This document shows, piece by piece, positions 24,254 to 30,698 of a DNA stretch of 38,350 nt. The number at the start of each line of letters is the position of its first letter. The first letter of the stretch is position 1. The DNA comes from Dyella sp. ASV21 (GTDB lineage Bacteria > Pseudomonadota > Gammaproteobacteria > Xanthomonadales > Rhodanobacteraceae). The stretch spans positions 1 through 38,350 of the forward strand of contig NZ_JAELTT010000042.1 of assembly GCF_016428975.1 (NCBI RefSeq), in the 5' to 3' direction. The translations under genes and the position numbers were made by a program. Under the pieces are notes generated by a model that did not search any database, had not been told where the DNA came from, and was given only the letters and a program-made list of their open reading frames with translations.

Positions 24254-25534
24254 GTGCAGCTATCCATCACTGAAACAGAGCTCGCCAGAAGAATCGCCTG
24301 GGCGCTCAGTGCGACATTTGATGTTGCCGAAGACGGTAGCTATGTGCTCAGCCATTCTCGGCTCGGATTGTCAATGTCTTCAGCCGAGGACGCTCTGGGA
24401 GCCACATTGGGGGAGCTGGCTCATTACTCGATAGCTGACGAAACTGCACTTATCTCTGATACAAGCTACGAGATCTTGGTGCAGGAAGAGTCGCCTTCTC
24501 ATTTCCGGCGCTTCCGGGAAGATCGTCTTTGTGTGACAGAGCAAGATGATGGATTGGAGTACGAGCTTTCGCCAGCCTCAGACGCCTATCTCGCTTGGCT
24601 GCTTTCGACTGTTCAAACTCAGAGAGAAATGCGCGATCTTGGTTTCAGTTTCATGTCGAACATGCGGCTAGAACGTCTCCGCTCAGAGATGGAGTCGGCC
24701 AATCCATTTCAAGCTTTGAGAACACTCTCTGTACACCGGTTTCTCACGCTCAAGATTCGGTCACGAACAAAAACGACCCCTAGGCGCTTCCAGATCCTTG
24801 GATCGTCATTCCTGTTCCATATCGCTTTCAATCTCGACATTGCGCTCGTTCCGGTTCGATTCCTTGAGGAAATTTCAAGCCGCGGCAGAATCAACCGCAT
24901 GCGCCGATCAAGAATCGAAGAGCTTGACCCACCGCGTAGAACGTATAACGAAGATCTGGTCGCGCACTATGTCTTGGCGGTTTCAACAGATAGCCCATCT
25001 GTTCAGTTTTTGTCTTACTACCATGTCCTGGAGCACTTCTTCGAGTCTATTTTCAACGATGAGTTGGTTGAAAAGATCAAAACGCTGATGACTCATCCCG
25101 CGTTTTCATACCGTCGAAAGAAAGACCTAGTATCTTTAATTGATCAGATCAAGCGCTCTCTCCAAATAAGGAGCGAAACAATTACGTTCAGCGAATCAGA
25201 GGCTCTTCGACTGACGCTTGCAAAGCACGTTGACACTGCAGAACTAACGAGCAAGATAAATGAGTACTCACCCACGCTCCTGGAGTACTACAGGTCGACC
25301 GAGGTGCCGTTTTCGAAAGCTCCGACTGTCGATTTGACGTCTCGCGACCAGCAAACGCTGATAAAACAATTAGCTCGTAGAATTTACGCCACTAGAAACG
25401 CACTCGTTCACAGCAAGGATGGAGACAAGCAACGCTACACTCCCTTCAAGGATGAACGCGCGCTTCTCAGCGAGGTACCTCTCCTGCGCTTTATATCCGA
25501 GCAAGTTATTGTCGGCACATCCGCGCAGCCTTAG
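24254..25534 (+). CDS. HEPN-like protein, possible RNase effector
   Basis: A 426-residue soluble protein starting at GTG 24254 with AAGGAG 6 nt upstream. The C-terminal third has the helical HEPN look: VQFLSYYHVLEHFFESIF near residues 255-272, then LARRIYATRNALVHSKDGD near 375-393, which contains the Arg-Asn-x4-His (RNALVH) motif of HEPN RNases. The N-terminal part is unassigned. Similar long proteins with a terminal HEPN occur in abortive-infection genes, where they cut host RNA. A decayed attC-like site directly follows its stop, so it may have travelled as a gene cassette. Confidence 0.6.
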   Translation: MQLSITETELARRIAWALSATFDVAEDGSYVLSHSRLGLSMSSAEDALGATLGELAHYSIADETALISDTSYEILVQEESPSHFRRFREDRLCVTEQDDGLEYELSPASDAYLAWLLSTVQTQREMRDLGFSFMSNMRLERLRSEMESANPFQALRTLSVHRFLTLKIRSRTKTTPRRFQILGSSFLFHIAFNLDIALVPVRFLEEISSRGRINRMRRSRIEELDPPRRTYNEDLVAHYVLAVSTDSPSVQFLSYYHVLEHFFESIFNDELVEKIKTLMTHPAFSYRRKKDLVSLIDQIKRSLQIRSETITFSESEALRLTLAKHVDTAELTSKINEYSPTLLEYYRSTEVPFSKAPTVDLTSRDQQTLIKQLARRIYATRNALVHSKDGDKQRYTPFKDERALLSEVPLLRFISEQVIVGTSAQP

Positions 25535-25594
25535 CGCCAACAATTCATTCAAGCCGATGTCGCTTCTCGGTGCGGTTTAAATTGGGTTTTGGCT
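25534..25594 (+). repeat. Decayed integron attC-like site
   Basis: Just at the stop of the preceding gene, GCGCCAACAATTCATTCAAG is followed by CCGATGTCGCTTCTCGGTG and CGGTTTAAATT, ending GTTTTGGC. This closely follows the aadA-type attC layout (core AAC, AATTC.TTCAAGCCGA, loop GCTTC, GCGGCTTAA, then GTTRRRY). The terminal core GTTRRRY is degenerate and several stem pairs are lost. It probably marks a former gene cassette, namely the HEPN-like gene. The comparison is from memory of the aadA1 site. Confidence 0.5.
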
Positions 25595-25666
25595 GCCCGC
25601 TCCTGGCCCAGAGCGGCCAGTCGACTCGCACCGCTGACGAGCTTTGCCGGTTCCGCGGGTGGTGGT

Positions 25667-25728
25667 CAGGCTCCGCGGCAGGAATAGGCAAAGCGATCAG
25701 GCTCCGCGGCAGGAATAGGCAAAGCGAT
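25667..25728. repeat. Perfect 31-bp tandem duplication
   Basis: Two identical 31-bp units, 25667-25697 and 25698-25728, each starting CAGGCTCCGCGGCAGGAATA. They sit in a 384-nt gap (25535-25918) with several GGTCA/GGTGGTCA motifs (about 25662, 25757, 25782), which loosely resemble the multiple terminal repeats of IS21-type elements. No gene is convincing in this gap. Confidence 0.6.
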
Positions 25729-25918
25729 TTCGATGATCGCAGTGTGGTCGCGGGCGGTGGTCAATTTCGCTGGCAAAGCTGGTCAAATGATGTGGCGAAG
25801 GTGGGCAGGTGGTTGGCGTTTAGCAGCACCCTCACTCTCGTGATCGGGATCATGAGTCGCGTAGCACTAGACTTCCGGATGGCAGTTGCTGACGCCACGA
25901 AACAATGAGGAAATCATC

Positions 25919-26281
25919 GTGTTCGACCGTGTCCTCACCATGACCGTGTCTCCCCGTAGCGCCTCGCGAGCACGCTTCATTGCTGCGTCCAACGGCGAAA
26001 GACAATGTGATTACGTGGTCTTCAAGGAGGCCGGCGAGTTGGCAAGGCTCCTTACCGAGAGCCGCGTCCGCATACTCGAGTCTATGGCAGGCAAGGGAAC
26101 GCTGAGCATTCGCCAGGTAGCCCGGCTGGTGGGCCGTAACCCGTGGGCCGTCTGCGGCGACGTCCGCGTGCTCGTCGGCGCCGGCGTACTTACTCAGAAC
26201 GAAAATGGCGCCGAGTTGGCCTATGGCGCCATCCACGTCGACTTCTTCATTGACCCCAGGCCGCAACCCGCTATTGGCTAA
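25919..26281 (+). CDS. HVO_A0114/TumA-like winged-HTH antitoxin
   Basis: A 120-residue protein starting at GTG 25919, with TGAGGA 7 nt upstream. The centre and C-terminus read LLTESRVRILESMAGKGTLS, RQVARLVGRNPWAVCGDVRVL, GAGVLTQNENG and YGAIHVDFFI, the pattern of the HVO_A0114 winged-helix family, including TumA, the antitoxin of the TumE (DUF6516) toxin. TumE usually precedes it; here the upstream 384 nt hold only repeats, so the toxin is missing. It could also be a stand-alone transcriptional regulator. Confidence 0.7.
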   Translation: MFDRVLTMTVSPRSASRARFIAASNGERQCDYVVFKEAGELARLLTESRVRILESMAGKGTLSIRQVARLVGRNPWAVCGDVRVLVGAGVLTQNENGAELAYGAIHVDFFIDPRPQPAIG

Positions 26282-26355
26282 CTGGCACACAGGGTCGGTG
26301 CGCTCGTTGCCACATCATTCCTCCCGCACTTGTCACGTTTGCATAGGAGATTTTC

Positions 26356-26556
26356 GTGGACAGGTTACCTACCAACATCACCCCTGAAGCGCGCGCCCGC
26401 CGACAGAAGAGCATCCATGGTGCTCGCGCCAACGTAGGTCTCTCAGGCTTCAAGCCCACCGAGGCGACCGAAGCACGCGCTCGCAGTTACATCGAGGGCG
26501 AAATTACCCTGCAGGAACTAGTCGACCCGCGTCACGAAAGCGGTGGCAAGCCTTGA
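26356..26556 (+). CDS. VbhA-type antitoxin, no Fic partner
   Basis: A 66-residue protein starting at GTG 26356 after AGGAGA. The sequence ARRQKSIHGARANVGLSGF then PTEATEARARSYIEGEITLQ matches the VbhA antitoxin domain, whose helix blocks the active site of Fic AMPylating toxins; the ending YIEGEITLQELV is characteristic. A fic gene would normally follow at once, but 337 nt of repeat-rich, gene-free DNA comes next, so it is solitary here. It lies 75 nt after the TumA-like gene on the same strand. Confidence 0.75.
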   Translation: MDRLPTNITPEARARRQKSIHGARANVGLSGFKPTEATEARARSYIEGEITLQELVDPRHESGGKP

Positions 26557-26607
26557 GCGCTGGCGCCATCGGTGAAGCGCGAGGATGCGAATCACTGAGC
26601 CGCCTTT

Positions 26608-26778
26608 TTTGCGGAGTCCGCAAATTTCGCCGCAGGGATCGCTCGCTATCCACTTCTAGGTCGTAGCACAGACCGTGCTACAGCCCCTCTTATTTGTGGC
26701 ACAGCTTGATTGGCGTCATGACGCTGTTTGATAGGAAGATATGTGTGAAGCGTGGCACACCCCTTTATGTTCCACTAT
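26608..26778. repeat. Iteron/palindrome module 1 (replication-origin-like)
   Basis: The module holds the palindrome TTTGCGGAgTCCGCAAA (26608-26624), an inverted pair GTAGCAC-agacc-GTGCTAC (26663-26681), two direct GTGGCACA motifs (26696 and 26752), a GATTGGCGTCAT stretch, and ACACCCCTTTATGTTCCACT ending at 26778. Module 2 has the same parts in the same order. No gene is visible in the 26557-26893 gap. Order and repeats suggest a plasmid-type origin or a partition/regulatory site. Confidence 0.55.
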
Positions 26779-26893
26779 CAGCTGTGTGGTCCGAAATGTG
26801 GGCACCCAGTAGCGAATCGCGAACGACTGATCCAACCAATGATCGAGGCCCGCGGACTAACCATAATCAGGGGCCCAGCCACAGGAGCACGAC

Positions 26894-27121
26894 ATGGAGC
26901 GCTATTTGAACCTCGGCCGCGACTCGAACGTGATGGCTTACGAATTGGGCGTCGGCTCAATCACGGTTCAGTTCAACGACGGATCTGTTTATCTCTACAC
27001 CAACCAGAGCGCCGGGCAGGACAATCTCGCCGAACTGCAACGTCTCGCGAAGATCGGCCAAGGCCTAAATAGCTACATCAATCGGTACGTTCGCAAACGG
27101 TATGCGAAAAAGATCCGCTAG
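26894..27121 (+). CDS. Small KTSC-like protein
   Basis: A 75-residue protein. The sequence SNVMAYELGVGSITVQFNDG then SVYLYTNQS followed by helical IGQGLNSYINRYVRKRY fits the KTSC domain: two strands with a GSVYxY motif and a terminal helix with G.x.N.xI. The domain is common in bacteria and phages, sometimes next to lysyl-tRNA synthetase-like or defence genes, with no settled role. It sits between the two origin-like modules on the plus strand and has no clear partner. Confidence 0.65.
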   Translation: MERYLNLGRDSNVMAYELGVGSITVQFNDGSVYLYTNQSAGQDNLAELQRLAKIGQGLNSYINRYVRKRYAKKIR

Positions 27122-27382
27122 GCCGGTACGGTGCCATGGCTTAGCCCTCATAAACAGAGCGGAGCAGCGCGCCTGACTCCGCACTAGCCGGCTCAACCCC
27201 TCACTTGTGCTTGAAGGGCTCTAAATGAAGCCAAGAAGAGCCGTATCCACTTTGGCGAGTGATTACTCGCCGAGGCAGAACCCAGTGCCAACTGGTCGGG
27301 TGATGAGCCTTCAGAACACTTCCTTTGCCTACTCATCGATGACGATTGGTGCCTGATCGGTAGGCATGTGTCGCCCCTCGTT

Positions 27383-27618
27383 TTTGCGGAGTCCGCAAAT
27401 TTCGACCGGCGCTGAAGCATCGGTACGGCCAACTTTTTTGCGAAGTCTGCAAATTTCAAGCGAGGGAAGCTCCAGCCATGCCGCCTTCAAGACCTCTTGG
27501 CTGTCGTACAAACTGTCGTACAGTCGGCGAACCCTGTACGACAACCCGATTGGCTTCATAGCGCCATCTGCGCGGCCTATCTGCGCGGAGTGTCGTACAC
27601 CCCTTTATGTTCCACTAT
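27383..27618. repeat. Iteron/palindrome module 2 beside the RepA-like gene
   Basis: This copy has the identical palindrome TTTGCGGAgTCCGCAAA (27383-27399), a diverged second palindrome (27437-27453), then the 9-mer TGTCGTACA in direct orientation at 27502, 27514 and 27591 and inverted at 27535, a GATTGGCTTCAT stretch, and the 22-bp block ending at 27618 identical to 26757-26778. The gap 27122-27685 contains no gene. Short, spaced direct repeats next to a RepA-like gene are typical iterons. Function is inferred. Confidence 0.65.
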
Positions 27619-27685
27619 GCAGATGCTGTGTACTCCCGCATGCGGTAGGTGTCACCCAATCACTTCCTAGCTCAGCGCCTCGCCA

Positions 27686-28531
27686 CTAGTCTGCAGTGAT
27701 GCCTGGGGCTGAGATGCGGAGCAGCGCCGCGGTTTCCCTCAGAAGCGCCCGGGTATGCTCAGTAGGAGCCCTCCTCTCACCACGCCTGCGCAGGTCCGCT
27801 AGCCTCGCGGCCTCTCTCGCTGCAGATGATGCCCTTTCTCCGGCTACGCGAACGCCGAGGCGAGGGACAAACTCGCCAGCCCGGGCCTTTCTGGCGATGC
27901 CACTGGCGTACTCGATAGGGGATCCGGTGATGCGACCGGGGATAGCCATCGCTCCCGCAAGTTCGTCTACGACTGCCTGTGCATCCATTGGATCCAGGTC
28001 GTGAAGCACATCCCAGATCGCACAACGCTCTTCACTTGTCAGCGACCTGGGATAAATGACCGGTCCCTCCGGATTGCTCGCGTCAGTACTAGTAGTAGTT
28101 CTTAAAGATGTTCTTTCTGTATTGGTATTTCTTAGGGTCGGGATCCCCGGATCCGGCTCAACCGTGCGGGGTTCACCCGTGACCGGGTTTCCCGTTGACG
28201 GTGGAAGGGTAGTGTCACCAGCTGTGTTGAAGGCGCTGTCATCGATGGTCCATATGGTGGTTCCAAACCTTCCTTCCGATCCCCTGGACTGCTCAATGGT
28301 CACGTACCCGGCGCGCTGCAACTCACGGATGGCGGACATCGTGGCGTCGCGGCCGTCGAGCTTCTGCGTTGACAGCCTCGATATGTGCAGCTTGTAGGTA
28401 TCCGAGAGGGAAAGGAGGTAGACGAGCAGGCCAGTAGCTTTCCAGCTCAGGCGGGAATCCCGGATGAGGTCGTTGTCCAGTGTGGTGAAGTGGCGCCTGT
28501 GGCGGCGTCGCAGAACGACAATGTCACTCAT
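27686..28531 (-). CDS. RepA-like winged-helix replication initiator
   Basis: A 281-residue protein. The N-terminus (MSDIVVLRRRHRRHFTTLDN, SWKATGLLVYLLSL, HISRLSTQKLDGRDATMSAI, ELQRAGYVTIEQSRG) is a helix_36-type winged helix seen in plasmid and phage replication proteins: it reads DNA with a first winged-helix unit. The middle (residues ~105-165) is a low-complexity Pro/Thr linker and the C-terminus is Ala/Arg-rich helix. It is encoded facing the iteron-like repeats (27502-27599), 68 nt beyond its stop. It could start replication of an integrated plasmid, or act as regulator. The start at 28531 has only a weak site before it. Confidence 0.6.
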   Translation of the reverse strand: MSDIVVLRRRHRRHFTTLDNDLIRDSRLSWKATGLLVYLLSLSDTYKLHISRLSTQKLDGRDATMSAIRELQRAGYVTIEQSRGSEGRFGTTIWTIDDSAFNTAGDTTLPPSTGNPVTGEPRTVEPDPGIPTLRNTNTERTSLRTTTSTDASNPEGPVIYPRSLTSEERCAIWDVLHDLDPMDAQAVVDELAGAMAIPGRITGSPIEYASGIARKARAGEFVPRLGVRVAGERASSAAREAARLADLRRRGERRAPTEHTRALLRETAALLRISAPGITAD

Positions 28532-28573
28532 TGCGCTTACCTAGCCAGTCGCTCGACGCAGTGGCCGTGCTCA

Positions 28574-28792
28574 TCAAACTGCTTGCTCACTAAGAAGCCG
28601 GGATACATCGATCGTCCTGAACAGGACTCGCCGCCCGTAGCGAACGCGCGCGCGACGCAGCCTCTGTGAGAACTCCGAGTCCCGACCGAGGGATACCCTC
28701 AGTCCAGCCTCGCTTCGACAGAACACCTTTGCCACCGCTGCAAGTGTCATGCATGGGCCGTGCGTACTGATAAGTAGCTCTTCGGTTGTCAT
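28574..28792 (-). CDS. Small helix-turn-helix protein
   Basis: A 72-residue protein (ATG at 28792) with the AlpA/HTH_17-like plan: PCMTLAAVAKVFCRSEAGLRV then basic RRARVRYGRRVLFRT and IDVSRLL. It is on the same strand as the RepA-like gene, 42 nt upstream of it, and probably its co-transcribed regulator. The 91-nt gap to 28884 separates it from a divergent gene and must hold both promoters. Confidence 0.55.
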   Translation of the reverse strand: MTTEELLISTHGPCMTLAAVAKVFCRSEAGLRVSLGRDSEFSQRLRRARVRYGRRVLFRTIDVSRLLSEQAV

Positions 28793-28883
28793 TGCTATCA
28801 GTCCATGTGGAGGAGTGATTGCAGGCTACGGATATGAACACCTAGGATAGGAAAATCTTCGGAACAAATAGGTTGACAGTCGG

Positions 28884-30197
28884 ATGGCCACGCGCGGGGA
28901 GAAGTTCGCCATGCGTGCTGGGCTGCTCACTCCCCTCAAGGGATGTGACCCCCAGCTGGCACTTGCCGTTAGTGCATTCCGCGAGGCGCTTTCGCCTTCC
29001 CACAGCCTGACGTCAAGGCGATATTCGATCCGAGGTCTTTTCCGGCGTCATCTCGACGAACCTTTCGAGCGCACTCTGAAATTGGTTGGTCGTTGGCCTG
29101 ACTTGCGGAGACTTCTGCCGGACCGTCTTTCAGATTTGCTCGGGGAAGGTCCGATCAATCACCCTTGGCATCCGTCTGGCAAAAAGCCAGGAAATCCACT
29201 TGCGGCACCAGACTCGTCAAGCAGAGCTGAAGCTTGGTCTCCAGTCAGAACGGTGAGTGTGCTTCCCAGCGGGACACCTGTGCTGAAGGGCGCACCCCAA
29301 CCCAAATGGAATGCAAAGGTCGATTGGCACGTAGCGCGGCTCGCCGTCTGGGATGAGAACTTCAGACAAGTCGTTAGGGGCGTCGATGAAAGAACAAGGG
29401 CTGGTGAAGTCCCGAGCAGCGTATCAAAACGTATTTGCGGTTCACTGGATACGGTCCGGCGCATCCTCGATGTCGTACGCTGCCTGCGGCCTCGACGGGG
29501 GCTCCACGTGGACTTTGGCTCGGTAGCTGATGAACGGCAACAAAGGCCATCAGAGACTTTCTGTGAGCTTTGCTGGAGATTGTCTGCGCGCGCAAAGGCA
29601 CTACAGGAGCTTGGCTGGCCATGGCCTGTACCTGCGCGCGTTGCGCGAACTAGTAATCGCTTTTGCGCCGAGCACAACCCAAGTGATAGCGAATCCCGTT
29701 ACCGCGCGGATCTGTATTACAAGGAAGCATTTCATAGAGAGCTTGCGTCGCTGGAACGCGGGGCTCGGTCCCAGCTCTGGCTCAGCTTCCCCACACCTCA
29801 CGGCGGGGATGAGCAGGAGATACGGAAGACAGCCTACGACGCGGTGCATTCCGGACTCGTGCGCGTCCGCTCCACGAAGTCCCGACACGGATCATTGAAA
29901 GAGTCGATTTTCGATCTCTGGAAGAAGGGGCTGCCGCAGGGAGCCATCGCCACGGCGCTTGGAGTCAGCCGGCAAGCAGTGTCGAAGACGTTGAAGGACC
30001 TTCGCTCTTTAGTAGAGGCGCAGAGCCGGGAAGCACAAGTCAGCCCAGTAACAGGGGAACCACTAATCAAAGACTCTGCATTAAATACGATTCGCGCCCT
30101 TCATCAAAGAGGAAGAGGTGTTGCGGAGATAGCGCGCGAAGTCGGCTACTTGAAGCATACGGTCCGCACTGCTTTGAGGCGATCTGGCTGCAAGTAA
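28884..30197 (+). CDS. Zinc-motif protein with two C-terminal HTHs, unknown role
   Basis: A 437-residue basic protein. A CxxC...CxxH set (Cys227, Cys230, Cys261, His264) suggests a bound zinc. Two HTH-like segments follow: LPQGAIATALGVSRQAVSKT near 353-372 and RGVAEIAREVGYLKHTVRTA near 412-431, resembling sigma-region-4 or Trp-repressor-type helices. The N-terminal 200 residues are unassigned. It lies divergent to the RepA-like operon, so it may be a replicon or transfer regulator, or a DNA-binding target protein. I do not recognise the family. The ATG at 28884 is tentative; 28911 is the alternative. Confidence 0.6.
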   Translation: MATRGEKFAMRAGLLTPLKGCDPQLALAVSAFREALSPSHSLTSRRYSIRGLFRRHLDEPFERTLKLVGRWPDLRRLLPDRLSDLLGEGPINHPWHPSGKKPGNPLAAPDSSSRAEAWSPVRTVSVLPSGTPVLKGAPQPKWNAKVDWHVARLAVWDENFRQVVRGVDERTRAGEVPSSVSKRICGSLDTVRRILDVVRCLRPRRGLHVDFGSVADERQQRPSETFCELCWRLSARAKALQELGWPWPVPARVARTSNRFCAEHNPSDSESRYRADLYYKEAFHRELASLERGARSQLWLSFPTPHGGDEQEIRKTAYDAVHSGLVRVRSTKSRHGSLKESIFDLWKKGLPQGAIATALGVSRQAVSKTLKDLRSLVEAQSREAQVSPVTGEPLIKDSALNTIRALHQRGRGVAEIAREVGYLKHTVRTALRRSGCK

Positions 30198-30380
30198 GTG
30201 TGCCGTCTACCATCGCCTTACTACAGAACTTCTTGCCACTGTCACATCGAAGCACACTGGGCTGTCGTCGACGGGATACTGGACGGTCTATTACTGGTAT
30301 CCCATCCGTCGAAGAGGTTGGCGCCTATGAGCTTCAAGCAGTCGAGCCAGGGGATTACCAAGACCTGCAGCGTGGCGGAG

Positions 30381-30410
30381 TGGTGCATGGTGGTGTAAAA
30401 TGGTGCATCT
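30381..30410 (+). promoter_or_regulatory. Repeat operator overlapping a -10-like box
   Basis: TGGTGCATGG, TGGTGTAAAA and TGGTGCATCT follow each other at exactly 10-bp spacing from 30381, one helical turn apart. A -10-like TAAAAT (30396-30401) lies within them, about 30 nt before the RHH gene's ATG. Same-face repeats are a usual binding mode for RHH repressors, so this is a likely autoregulatory operator of the restriction operon. Confidence 0.5.
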
Positions 30411-30430
30411 TTCGGCTTGGGGCGAAATCT

Positions 30431-30622
30431 ATGTCAGTCACAGCAAAACGATCCCCTGCGTTAAAGGAAGCTACTCGCGCATCCGTGACTTTCCCCAGCG
30501 ATCTCTATACGGAGATTGAGCGCATCGCCGAAGAGAAAAAAGTGTCCGTTGCCTGGGTTGTCCGCGACGCCGTCGAAAAGTATGTCGAGGCTCAGCACCC
30601 GCTTTTTCCCCGCCAACAGTGA
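30431..30622 (+). CDS. Ribbon-helix-helix regulator of the restriction operon
   Basis: A 63-residue basic protein. The sequence ATRASVTFPSDLYTEIERIA then VSVAWVVRDAVEKYVE is a textbook RHH: one strand and two helices. ATG 30431 directly follows the 10-bp repeats at 30381-30410. It is the first gene of the restriction-modification operon and is well placed to act as its controller, as HTH C-proteins do elsewhere. An alternative is a ParD-like antitoxin, but no toxin is next to it. Confidence 0.75.
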   Translation: MSVTAKRSPALKEATRASVTFPSDLYTEIERIAEEKKVSVAWVVRDAVEKYVEAQHPLFPRQQ

Positions 30623-30623
30623 A

Positions 30624-30692
30624 GGCGGCACCATGCAGAACCTCAAGAAATCCCGCCCAATGACCAGCCAACCAGTCCGATCAGGTGCCGCC
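30624..30692 (+). promoter_or_regulatory. Stem-loop burying the methyltransferase start site
   Basis: GGCGGCACC (30624-30632) and GGTGCCGCC (30684-30692) are perfect 9-bp complements around a 51-nt loop. The right arm contains the AGGTG that would be the methyltransferase ribosome-binding site; the left arm includes that of the leader peptide. Pairing would block translation and ribosomes on the leader would open it. Confidence 0.5.
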
Positions 30693-30698
30693 CTGTGA
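30633..30698 (+). CDS. 21-residue leader peptide overlapping the methyltransferase start
   Basis: A short frame ATG 30633 to TGA 30696-30698 encoding MQNLKKSRPMTSQPVRSGAAL, with AAGGCGG just before it. Its stop overlaps the GTG start of the methyltransferase (GTGA), a layout that implies translational coupling. It lies wholly inside the stem-loop 30624-30692. Small size means it could be chance, but the overlap, the ribosome-binding site and the stem together argue for a control function. Confidence 0.45.
   Translation: MQNLKKSRPMTSQPVRSGAAL

Noticed and set aside
25570-25908. Plus-strand frame of 112 codons before the TumA-like gene
   Set aside because: It runs through the 31-bp tandem duplication and attC-like DNA, is low in recognisable structure and matches no toxin; its end overlaps the antitoxin's ribosome-binding site only by chance as far as I can tell.
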